DNA of 64,000 bases from Rutstroemia sp. NJR-2017a BVV2 (Eukaryota > Ascomycota > Leotiomycetes > Helotiales > Rutstroemiaceae), in the NCBI GenBank assembly GCA_002946415.1, contig NJPS01000051.1, forward strand, positions 1,104,001 through 1,168,000, written 5' to 3'. A program made the translations under genes and the position numbers. The notes beneath the pieces were generated by a model that was given only the letters and a program-made list of their open reading frames with translations, was not told the DNA's origin and made no database searches. This document shows, in pieces, positions 25,153-35,402 of the stretch (the first letter of the stretch is position 1; every line of letters begins with the position of its first letter).

Positions 25153-26746
25153 GGAAGAAACCTGGAGCTACCGAATTTGCGGTGCAGGACGAAAATACTC
25201 GTAAGGAGTACCAGAAGAAGTAGGTGGGCTGGGCGGGCTGGCTGTGCGAGATATTATTATCCCTCGAACATGTGAATAGCTTCTCTTCCTGAGCATCGTG
25301 AGACTAGTAAGACTGTGCTCCCTATCTAAATGGCCTCGGTGGTATCAATGGTTTCAATTCATCCATTTCTACGGAACGGACGGTGTACACGGAACACAAT
25401 TCCCAGTCACTAGCCGGTGCTAGTTTGGAAAATGTCTTCTTTTTTCATCCTCCTCACCGAGATATTCAGTAGAGACAGTCTTAAACCCTTGTCTTGCCTT
25501 GTCTTGCCTTGCCATATCAATCATTTTACACCTCCACTCTCTCTTCCATAATAGGAAGACACAAATTGCAAAATTCATTTAACACTTCACCCCCTTCACC
25601 CATAACATCCATAACCCACCGCTGCCCGCCGCCCGCCAACCGCCCACCTATATTCACAGATTAACCCGACTATCTGGATATCACAAATTGCTCTTGCATA
25701 TCCCTCCCTGGGTGCCTAGCTGCTGCTCTTGCAGTCTAATGCATGCTTCATTGTTTGACGGCTTTCGATCGAACGAACCTATGAGAAGCTCTACTGCTGT
25801 GAATGCGGTCTGTCCAACACGTTTAAGCTGTTGTCTCTTGTCTCATACCCGTAAACTGTGTTTGAGGAGTTGTCAATCACTATTCATACTTTTGGTGCTA
25901 AACCAATCTATCACAACCGGTCCTGAGCGAGCTGGGGAGTATTTTCGGTCAAGGTCAAGGAGGGGTGACCAGGATCGGGTGGACCAAAGTTCATCACTCA
26001 GCTCTTACTGTGCTCCTCATAGCTGTAAAAATACCTGTCCCATCTATTTATCCATACTTCGTAGGACCTATAGCACGTAGTCTGTGAGAAGTCATTCCTC
26101 ATCTACGTAGGAAGTCCTGCGTACTATCTGCTGTGCAGGAGGTGTTTAGGTACGTACACAAGGAGAACATTGGTGACGAGCCCTAATTCGTACAAGACTC
26201 CAAACCCTCGCACGAATGTGTACACCTACGACCTCCGAAAGGTAGCGTCATTTCACTAAGATCGGCGGCGGCGGCGACGGCGACTGCACTGCGATATACC
26301 CTAGTACCCCTGCTCACGCTTGCAGCTTGTGTCTTCAGGGTCCACCACAGCATGGCAGATTTTGGCAGCTAAAATCTTCTTTCCTTCCACTTCCTTTCCC
26401 ATCTCTGCCTATCATAGGGAGTACCTTGACAGTTTTGCTGGTCCGACAAGTTCCACATCCTTCACATGGACATACTAAATTGGAATTTCGAATTCTGTGA
26501 TGAAACTAAACCTTAATGAATCTTAAACACATTTCACTGGAGAAGGATAGCCGGGAGGTTTGGGAGACTATGACGAATGAAGTAATTTTGTTAGCACGCT
26601 TCGTATACTTTTTCCGAGTGCAACGGTCTTATTCCTCCATTCCTCGTCTATATGCGGAATTACAGGAAGGTATATGTACTTTCATATACATTGTATGTGT
26701 TTGCACAACGGCAGTGATAACTTTGTACGACAGTAGAGAGGGGGAT

Positions 26747-26772
26747 GTCGAGGACGTCGAGGACGTCGAGGA
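26747..26772. repeat. GTCGAGGAC tandem repeat, nearly 3 copies
   Basis: Two full 9-bp units plus eight bases of a third. Confidence 0.9.
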
Positions 26773-27511
26773 AACACGGTAACCGGGGAATCCCAGAAAG
26801 GAGCAAGCAACACCTCCTGTCCGTGTAAACCACCTTTGTGGCCTCTGACGATGCCATGACGAGGATGATGCTGCTGATGAGGATGATGATGATTATTGAT
26901 CATTCTCCATAGTTAAGTTGTTCGCTTCTTGCATCTCATCTACCAAGTATGTCAACCTTATTTTCCAGGAGGCCAATGTGCGGAAGTGGTCGTTCATTTC
27001 GAGAAGAGTGCTAGCAAGACAGCCTATGCCGAAGGGGTAGCTAGTGCTCGAGTATATCCTCTTTCAGTCGTGGCTGAACGGACCACGCTAGGATTTAAAT
27101 AACCAAAAGTTTAAGCGGGACTCTTGTAACTTGTACTGGTAGGACTGACTGACTGAACTGGGACTGGGCCTGGGACGGCGACTGCGACTGGGACCCGCGA
27201 CTAGGACTGCTTACTGGCACCTGGTAAGGAAGTAGTGGTTCACATCGACTGGGGCTTTACCTGTTGTAGGGTAACTCTTTTCCCTCTCTCGGTTGGCTTC
27301 CCTTCCATGTCTTCCCAATTTTTTGGGTGTCACAGACTCAAACCTGCGGCTTTGGACGGAAAGACGAAGGACCAAGGACTAAGGACTAACGACCAAAGAC
27401 GACGGAAAAAGGACCAAAGTGCCTTGCCCCTACCTGGGAGAAGGGAACCACTCTCGAGCCAGTCATCATTGGAACCACCGAACTCGCAGAACCACAGAAA
27501 AACGACCTACA

Positions 27512-27543
27512 GGAACCACAGAAACCACAGAAACCACAGAAAC
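27512..27543. repeat. GAAACCACA tandem repeat, about 3.5 copies
   Basis: 9-bp units in the purine-rich region upstream of the SCOC gene; diverged GGACTAA/GGACCAA words occur just before, at 27360-27420. Confidence 0.85.
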
Positions 27544-28229
27544 AAGCCCGACCACAAGCAAACAGTACGACACTAAAAAGTACACACTTGAACCTTCCCT
27601 TCCCAACCACACAAAATCCCAATCAATCATTCATTCATTCCTAGCGTCCTAGTGCAGACTTCAAAATTCAAAGTTCAAAGTTCACAGTTCACACTTCACA
27701 CTTCCTAGTCCTTTAGTCCCTGCTCCCTAGCACCTCTCCTCACTACATTTCTACCTTATTCTTTACCACCACCACCTATCGACTTCTCTCCCGCCTACAA
27801 CAACAACACACATTTCTCCCTCACACCCTTTTGAACGCTCTTATCGTTCAAGTAGAGAGGAAAGTCAGGAAGAGATTCGATGCAAATTTATTTTGCATCT
27901 AGCTCTTCTGAGCCTTGTTCTCCTACATCCAGTTCTTCAACAACTTTTTAGAGCAGAGAGAGATAGCCCATCGTCATTTGTACCACGCTACTTACCTACC
28001 TACCTATTTACTACCTACCACCTTCTCCAACCATCAACTTCGACGTATTCACACTCACCTTCAACTTCGATTTCCGCTTTCTGTACGAAACTTGATTTTA
28101 CCCAACCATACTACATCACCCTCGCAGCAGGATAAAGAGTTGGTCTTGGTGGTTGCAGGATCTACAACATTACTATAGCTGCATCGCTCAGCCTCTTGAG
28201 CAACAGCTCCTTTTCCATTTTACCAAACT

Positions 28230-28847
28230 ATGTCCTCACCGACCTCTACTACGGTCCCTGCCTTATCACAAACTACTTCGACCGAAACTAATACCAGTAA
28301 CCCGTCGCCGGACGACTCCCCATCAATGGCTAATTCAAGCACATCTTCCTCCATGGACGAGAGTGGTGGAAGCACGCCCGCGAATAGCTCAACCTGTCAC
28401 ACACCTACACTGAAACGGCCAAAGCTAGGTACGCGCAAATCCAGCGGCACGATCATAGTACCCAGAGAACATCCGCGCGTAGAGTTGAAGGAGGGTGACG
28501 AGGTTTTCGACGAGGATGACGCACGAGCAATGAGTCCACGACGAAACAGTGAGGATCTAGAGAAGATGAGTCAAGATGCACGAGCGCAATTAAATGAGTA
28601 TGTTTGGGCTTCATCAAACATCAGAAACTGGCTTCGGCGAAGGTATCGAAATGCTAACAAATCTCGTTTCACTAGGCACGCCAGACTCCTTCAGCAATCA
28701 CTGCTTGAAATATTTAATCGCATCGAGGCCGTGAAGGAAGAACACGATAAGCTCGACAACAACAATAAATTCCTACAAAAGTATATCGGAGACTTAATGT
28801 CCACGTCAAAGATAACTTCTACCGGTGCTGGCAGCAGGAAGAAATAG
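28230..28847 (+). CDS. SCOC-family short coiled-coil protein
   Basis: Two exons, 28230-28597 and 28676-28847, 179 residues. The 78-nt intron starts GTATGT, has a GCTAAC branch site at 28652-28658 and ends ACTAG. It is a multiple of three and contains no stop, so an unspliced reading also stays open (205 residues). The N-terminal 90 residues are Ser/Thr-rich and probably disordered. A charged segment (VELKEGDEVFDEDDARAMSP) follows. The C-terminal part LLEIFNRIEAVKEEHDKL...YIGDLMSTSKI matches the conserved coiled coil of the SCOC/DUF2205 family: Leu heptads followed by the QYIENLMS-like end. Animal SCOC works at the Golgi with Arl1 and in autophagy; a similar role in fungi is inferred. The gene has a long, gene-free upstream region. 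Confidence 0.85.
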   Translation: MSSPTSTTVPALSQTTSTETNTSNPSPDDSPSMANSSTSSSMDESGGSTPANSSTCHTPTLKRPKLGTRKSSGTIIVPREHPRVELKEGDEVFDEDDARAMSPRRNSEDLEKMSQDARAQLNEYVWASSNIRNWLRRRYRNANKSRFTRHARLLQQSLLEIFNRIEAVKEEHDKLDNNNKFLQKYIGDLMSTSKITSTGAGSRKK

Positions 28848-30291
28848 CCACTAGCCGTTGAAACGAACGAAGTAGAGGAAGGATGTAGAAAGCGAAAAGC
28901 CTCGCGGCGTCATGGTTGGCAATCGAGAAAGAGGCAGAAGAACATGTCTAGTGAAATTGAGAGGCACGGCATTTATGATTCGGAGCCATCGAGGAGTACG
29001 AATTAGCCATCATGTGCCGAAAGACGTACATTTACCAGCCTAAACGACTTATGACCTTTCCACTTCATGACTCTTGGGAAGATGTATAGCGAAACAACAC
29101 ACATCCTCCGACATACCGTTCGTTTCAACACATACTAGGAAACACACTCCCCAGTTCGGACTGGCACCCTCACATTCACAAATTTTTCTTCTTATATATA
29201 GCTGGCTGTCTTGGCAGTATCGGCATCAGCGTTAGCATCGGCAATTATGATAAGCGACGCGAGTAACAAAGGGACGAGACGAGCATTATATCGGCGTTGC
29301 TTGGTTCTGGGTTTTTGGATACCTCTAATTCATGCCTTATCCTGGAGCTTTTCACTTTTTTCTCGGCTCTTTACCCACTGTCCGGATTCAACCACCGGTT
29401 TTGGGAAACGTCTCTCATATTCGGCAGGGCAGGCAGGCATCTATGGCATTTTATGGCAGGCATCGCTGTTGATTTTTCTGATGGCATTGCATCTTTTGGG
29501 TCGTTTGGTTCCTGGCATTACTTGATGGTCATCAGCGACAGGCGTTCGTTCTTACAGTTACTTCTTGTTCATTCTTTTTCATTTCAAAATTTTCACACTT
29601 TTGTTTCTGAATTTTCCACAAAACATACCCTTTCCAGCAAAGAGAGCAAGCAGAGCATCGGGCATAGTTCAGTTTTGTAAAGACAACTCAACAACACGAG
29701 ATACATCACATGTCCATTCGTATTCGTTTGGACATAGCACGTTAGACTGGAACCAAGAGTAGGCACAGGCCTATGAATGAGGATGGGAGGGAGGAGGAAT
29801 TAGGCACATATGCCATGGGAGTTAAGGGAGGAAGGGGGGGTCGGTTGTTTGTATTATAGAGACAGATGCAGATACATGACAATGAAAAGTCTGATGAATA
29901 GAACAAAAAAGCTGGGGTTTGGGAATACCTTCGTGTCCCCACAAGTCACTTCGTAGTTGCTCGTGTTGAAGTATGTTGACTACAGCTCGAGGCAGCATAG
30001 TCCTTCGTAGGATTTCGATTTCTGTCAGCACTGCATACACCGTCTATCAACCTTTGATCATGGGATTCTCGGAAGCCCACGGTGACTCATAGAAACACCA
30101 GCGCCTGTATCAATCTCCCTTCTAACTCACGACTACAATTCTATGCTCCAGAATGCTTCTCGACAAGACAACCAGTTGCCAGTATCTAAGTCAAAGTCAC
30201 GCCCCCAATTATCCACGCTCATCTCAATCTTAATCTCTATCTCGATCGCAAGCATGCCCATGGATAGATAGACAGCCCACCCATCCGAGAG

Positions 30292-30345
30292 CCTCACCTC
30301 ACCTCACTTCACTTCACCTCATCTCACCTGACCTGACCTGACCTC
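30292..30345. repeat. CTCAC/TTCAC/CTGAC pentanucleotide tract
   Basis: About ten 5-bp units that change in blocks from CTCAC to TTCAC to CTGAC. Confidence 0.85.
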
Positions 30346-30673
30346 CAACAAGATCGACACAACTGCCCATCACTAACCTCTCCAGCCTCGCTCAAGTCCT
30401 TTTCCCCACACGCATAGCTAAGACCGGACAAGAAATCGGAAAAAAAGAAAGAAAGAAAGACGTTAGGATTGTGGTGGAATGGAACTAACTAACAGCTTGC
30501 ATCCACTCCCGCCTTGCCCACCCACACGTTCCGTTCTGTCGGGTATTGCGGGCGGACGGATGGATGGACGGGGAGAGCGAAATGAATTGAATTGAGAGGG
30601 AGGGGAGTGGGTGGATTAGGTAAGGTTAGGTTGGGTAGGCAGGCTAAAGTGAGACTTTCACGGTGCGCGCGGT

Positions 30674-30696
30674 GATGCGATGCGATGCGATGCGAT
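30674..30696. repeat. GATGC microsatellite, 4 copies
   Basis: Four perfect GATGC units followed by GATTT. Confidence 0.9.
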
Positions 30697-30740
30697 TTGA
30701 TCGATCGTATCGCATCTTGATGGGATCGTGAGGACTTGCT

Positions 30741-30759
30741 TTCGTTCGTTCGTTCGTTC
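30741..30759. repeat. TTCG microsatellite, 4.5 copies
   Basis: Perfect TTCG tetranucleotide run. Confidence 0.9.
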
Positions 30760-31939
30760 TTGTGTGTGTATCTGTTTGTTGGTATGAATGTTTCACTGAG
30801 GGGATAGGATATGACATCATTTATCATTTTGTATGCTGTGCTATTAACTAAGACTAAGTTAAACTTATTATTTCTGCTTGAGATTTGATATCACTTGGAG
30901 AGATAGCGCGGGCAGTGGACATGAAGATGGAGATGGCGACGAAAAGGCGGTGGAGGGAGAGGAGAGAGAAAAAATGGAAAAGCAATAGACAGGAATGAAT
31001 GAATGAATGGAGATGAGATGAGACGAGATGACATGAGATGACATGAGACGAATTGGGTAATATTTTCTACTACCTTTGTTATTTTACTTCCGTACTTTGC
31101 TCTGTTTTTTTCTGATATATATGGAGCCAGAGCAAGCACCCACCCACCGACTTTAACTTAACGTACTAACCACTCCATGCTCCATAACTTATGGATATAC
31201 GACAAGCAGTTTCGAAAATAAATTCATGCGTTAAGCTGCAGACATCTAAAAAGAAGCAAAAGTAGGAATCGATCGGCCTTTCGTATCGTACAGAATAGGA
31301 ACGAACGCACAAACTGAGCAGAAGATTGACCGAAAATGCAGTCGATGAGACGACCATTTTTTGAACAACTCATACGGAGTTGATACATACATACATAGAG
31401 CAACATGAAACGCTTTGCTCCATACCAACTACGTACACAGTATGTATGTATGTGTGTATGTACCTGGATCCATCAAGCTAGCTGGCAGACTTCATCCACT
31501 CTTTCCTTCGTTCGATTCTTCTCTGTTGCCTTCTGTGCATAGGTATGGTTCTGCCGCGAAAAAGAAAAGCGGCGGCGTTTCTTCGTCGAGTGCGTGCATG
31601 CATGCATGATTCCCATCTCCTTGTTTTTTGTGTGTCTCGGTATGTGTTCATGTCTCAGATGCGGACCGCATTAATGTAGCTGCTGTTCGGCGGGTGGAGT
31701 TCTTGGTTACCGCCGATGGCGCGCTTTCGGGGCGTGCGTGCTGCTTCTGGTGTTGGAGTTAGGGCAGTCGGTGGGCTTCTTTCGTGGTGGTTTGGAAGTT
31801 GAGTGGGATTTCGCGGGATTGGCTGGTGGTGCAAAGGTCGGTTGATTGGGTCCATCCGACTGTGGAGAGTTTGCGGGTGAGGAGAGGAGAGGTTGTTGCT
31901 TATTGGATGATGGATGGAGACTTTTTGTACTGGAAAAGT

Positions 31940-32641
31940 CTATAGTGTTTCTAGGACGCAGCAGTGCTGTGTAACTTGATTGGGTTTGACCGACAACTTG
32001 TCATCCAAGACACTTGCTCCGCTCCGGAAGCAAGGTAGAAGTGAATGTTGCGAGGTATGAGTGACTTCATATACAAGGACGAACATTTGAGTGTCCAGAG
32101 CTTCCAAAGATGATGGAAGTACATCGTAGTGAAGATGTTGAATTCCTTCTATGAGAATCGCACCCTCGGCGGAGATAGGTAGTTCAACTGGAAACTCTCC
32201 GTGGTTGTCATGTGCATCTACTATTCGAATACATGTACCTTCAATGGTTAGAGAAGATAAAAGCGTCACTGCCATCTGCAAAAGCCAGTTGTGGGAAGAT
32301 TGAAGAGTGGTACTTGGAAGTATGAAGAAAATGTTAAGACTAGAAAGGACTTGTTCTCCAGCATGCTTTCGCTTGAAGCAGGTATACCAAAACTAGCCCG
32401 TTAGTACTCAATTAAAACACATAGAAGACGAAGATAGAACCTTATAGGAGATCTGGTAACATGAAATTTCCCTATCTTTTCCTCGTCCCTCTTGAATCTC
32501 ATCTTGTCGGTTAACGAAAACACAAACCACAACAGTCATCGAAGTAATGGTAAAAAGGCTATTTGAATAGCCTGAAGTATTCCTATGCGTAAGTCTTCGT
32601 GTTAGGTTGAATGGATTCAGCTTCATGGTTTTGAAGATCAT
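31940..32641 (-). CDS. Possible small hypothetical gene (two exons)
   Basis: A tentative model: exons 32641-32441 and 32392-31940 joined by a 48-nt intron, 217 residues. For it: the intron holds a perfect TACTAAC branch site and ends CTAG, the frame continues across the join, and the second exon reads as ordinary protein (GTCIRIVDAHDNHGEFPVEL, LHYDVLPSSLEALDTQ). Against it: the donor is GTTCTA, which is weak; no family is recognised; and a start upstream of 32641 could not be joined in frame. It lies just downstream of the MmgE/PrpD gene on the same strand. It may instead be the relic of a longer gene. Confidence 0.35.
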
Positions 32642-32964
32642 GTTGACCGAGGCTCCTTTATGGCGAAGTCAAGATAGGATAAGTGGTTAGCGATCTACTC
32701 ACAGGATGGTTCAAGGCAGTACTATCTTCCAGTTGTACTTGTATCGCGGTTATAACATGGCTATCTGAAGCACATATATGTTGACGATGAAGATTAGCAG
32801 AAAATGAGTGCATTGCAGCCTCACATCGAAATTCTTGAAGCAACTTTGCTCCTGCTCATGACCATCCACAAGTATGCTTCCGATGCTGTATTCTCTCCAC
32901 ATACATGAATGCAACAAGAAATTCAAAAATAAAAGTCTCTATTGGCATATATAGTGGAAAATGC
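32642..32964. other. Short intergenic gap
   Basis: Spacer between the tentative small gene and the MmgE/PrpD stop codon. It holds a 61-codon open minus frame (32658-32843) that I could not splice in frame to the 32641 gene. Nothing else seen. Confidence 0.5.
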
Positions 32965-34428
32965 TCAAAGAATTTTCACGAGTTCCGCAACGTCTTTGGC
33001 ATTCTCGATGTTCCAGCAAGCATCACTTGCATCCTTGGTGGAATCTCCCAGAATTCCCGTACATTGATCTTCGAACTTCTGCCGCAGCATTTCATCATTC
33101 ATCGGTACCTCGACGCTTCCTACTGCATGCTCGACATGTTTTTCTAGGACCTTGCCGTTGTTCATCGTAATAGTTAATATTGCTTCGTCAGCACCAAGAT
33201 TGCCATCCGCCTCCGCATCCACCCTCTCACGAATGGCGATAACTTCGGAGTCCTGTACAACATGATCTTCATATTGACTTGGAGTCCCCTTACCATACAT
33301 CAGACCAATTGCTGCGCCGTGATAGACACTGAATTTTCCTTCTAGCCCATCTTTGGGTTTCTTTTTACCGGTGAGTTCCAACACCAGAGGATGCACTCTA
33401 GCATGCACCGATTTGATGTCCTTCACATCCAACCCGGAACTGCTCATATCCCGATGCAGTTGTGAACATGCATCGATAATAGGATGAATGACAATTCCGC
33501 ACGGAAATGGCTTGAAACTATTTCGTAGAATCTCCCACCTGCCAGGTTGTTCTTTGGCAGGAAGACCAAATGTTTGTTCTTGATCTTGTGAATTCTTTGT
33601 CCCTAGCCATTTTGCCAAGCTTCCAGCAATATCAGATTTAGTAGCGCCGACAACGTTTGCCCAACCCCTCTTAGCTTCCAGCGCTTGTTCACTACTGGTG
33701 TAACCTCCCTGGGCCAAAATCGCAGCCATGAGACCATTTTGTGCCGCACGACCGGGATGAAATGATTTGGTGTGTGACCCGAACATTTCCCTCAATCCTA
33801 CAACCTGCGTTGCGGCGATTCCCAAGGCATGCGTAGTCTGGTCTACTGGGAGTTGGAGTAATTTGGCTACAGCTGCAGCTGCTCCGATGGAACCTGTCGT
33901 GGATGTGATATGCCATCCCACATCATAGTGTTCAGGCCAGACTGCCAAGCCAACTTTACATTCTGCCTCGATGCCAACAACCAATGCGAGAAGAAAGTCC
34001 TTTCCCGAAAAGCCTCCTTTCCATTCAGCGATGGCAAGAAGAGCACTAGCTACAGGACCCGTTGGATGAATGATCGTATCTAGATGCGTGTCGTCATAGT
34101 CATGAACATGAGATGCGATACCATTCAGTAACGCCGCATGCTGTGCATCAACACGACGACTTCCTTTGTGGCCTAAGAGAGACGTTGTAGCGGCTCCGAA
34201 GAAAGGAGACAGAGAAGTATACTATGATGGAGCTTCAATATGACGAATACAAGTACGTTGGGAAAGGGAACTTACAGCTATAGTAGTTGCAGGATGGTTA
34301 CTCCCTCCGATAGCACACCCGGCCCAGTTGTAAAAGCTTCTCACAGCAGCTCGGATAACATCGGGTGGTAGGTCGGAATATTTGAGAGCGTTTGCCCAAC
34401 ACGCTAGCTGTGCCGTAGCCATAGCCAT
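32965..34428 (-). CDS. MmgE/PrpD family protein
   Basis: Member of the MmgE/PrpD superfamily, which includes 2-methylcitrate dehydratase (PrpD), cis-aconitate decarboxylase and less well characterised fungal enzymes. Exons 34428-34276 and 34221-32965 (54-nt intron, GTAAGT...CATAG), 469 residues, normal family length. The helical lobe starts at AQLACWANALKYSDLP. The signature GIASHVHDYDDTH ends near residue 97, with the HDYDDTH active-site region intact. HPTGPVASALLAIAE follows, then GSHTKSFHPGRAAQNGLMAA and FKPFPCGIVIHPIID in the second half. The start at 34428 is preceded directly by an in-frame TAG. No targeting peptide is obvious, whereas fungal methylcitrate dehydratase is usually mitochondrial, so I do not call it PrpD. 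A sugar-transporter-family gene starts 974 bp away on the other strand. Confidence 0.9.
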
Positions 34429-35402
34429 CTAAAATCTCAATCAATAACGATAGGCTTGCCGGTTTGCTGTGAATGTTAAGAACAATCCCATTAAACACAA
34501 AGTTTGCAGTCAAGTGTCAATAGATATCCCGGCTTTTTTTGCCCACAGACGAGATTTTTCGAAAATGCCAACCTTGCAAAGCCCTCGATTCGAACAAACG
34601 GTATCCGGATGAGCTGTAACGATAATGATTCTACAAATGACGATTCTTTAACGATAATTCAACCCGGCGGAAGGATACTGCCGTATAAGACAAAAGTGGA
34701 TGTGCATGGAGATCTATCAATGCATGCGGTACTGATTTCTGGGGGGCGCAAGTGACGATTGGAGATTGGTTTTAATCGCCGCGCGTTGACATGCGGGGAA
34801 GACGTTGGAATTGGTGCCCCCACCAGATGTTGTGGGCAAGTCAATAGGTAGCTTATTCACACGGAGAATAATGCTTTATATGTTGTGGCAATGATAGTCA
34901 CATGCAGGAATGTAATGATTAGACTCTCATTTGTCGAAACCGTTCGGGACGCGGCTGTATGTGATTAACCGTGAGCTTGATTGATCATTGACCTTGGGGT
35001 CAAAACAGATGATGTCAATGGATAAATCCCTCAACACGGCAATGACAGGCTCAATAAGGAGGAGCGCGAGGTAGAATTTCGGGACCGAAACCCAATCTTC
35101 AGATTCGGATGGAGTAGGATATGCTGCGTTAGTACGTCGAGAAGCTGCTAAGTCTGCTCGTATTGAGGAGAAACCTTTTCCTTATTTGACAACGATCCTG
35201 TTCATTAGGGTTCGGCATTCCATGTCTGGATAGCATCTGTTCGTATAGAATAATTAGCCATTCTGGGAGCGTAGTCAAAATTGACCATAAGTGCAGCACT
35301 TGTTCCCGTACAAGCACGAAATTGCTCTCCGATCTACTAAGCATCGTGGTGGAAAAAGTCTCTAAGCAAAAGAAAAAGCCGTCAAAGATATTCGCAGAAG
35401 AT
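34429..35402. promoter_or_regulatory. Shared divergent promoter, MmgE/PrpD and transporter
   Basis: 974 bp between two divergent starts. Three words matching the fungal carbon-repressor CreA/Mig1 consensus SYGGRG lie within 85 bp: CTGGGG at 34739-34744, GCGGGG at 34793-34798, and the complement of GTGGGG at 34818-34823. The consensus is short, so chance is a real alternative. The frame upstream of the transporter start is open but contains no ATG. Confidence 0.45.

Larger units (their letters stand above)
19019..28229. other. Gene-poor 9.2-kb intergenic region
   Basis: No gene could be supported across 9.2 kb. ORFs such as 21073-21741 (-), 22460-22867 (+) and 23998-24363 (+) have no domain, overlap open frames on other strands and have erratic composition. 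The DNA is full of simple repeats: CAG, TC, CTG, GTA-rich, TAGCACTG, TGGTGY, GTCGAGGAC and GAAACCACA. I found no transposon ORF, terminal repeat, tRNA or rRNA. The last 1-2 kb, pyrimidine- and CA-rich on the + strand (from about 27600), is probably the promoter and long 5' leader of the SCOC gene at 28230. Confidence 0.6.
28848..31939. other. Gene-poor 3.1-kb intergenic region
   Basis: Contains the presumed 3' UTR of the SCOC gene and further simple-sequence DNA. The open frames (29211-29680 +, 30489-30827 -, 31166-31428 -) overlap one another in several frames and lack domains. No RNA gene seen. Confidence 0.6.

Noticed and set aside
25084..25275. ORF with Cys-Trp repeats
   Set aside because: A direct translation of the TGGTGY repeat; not a protein signal.
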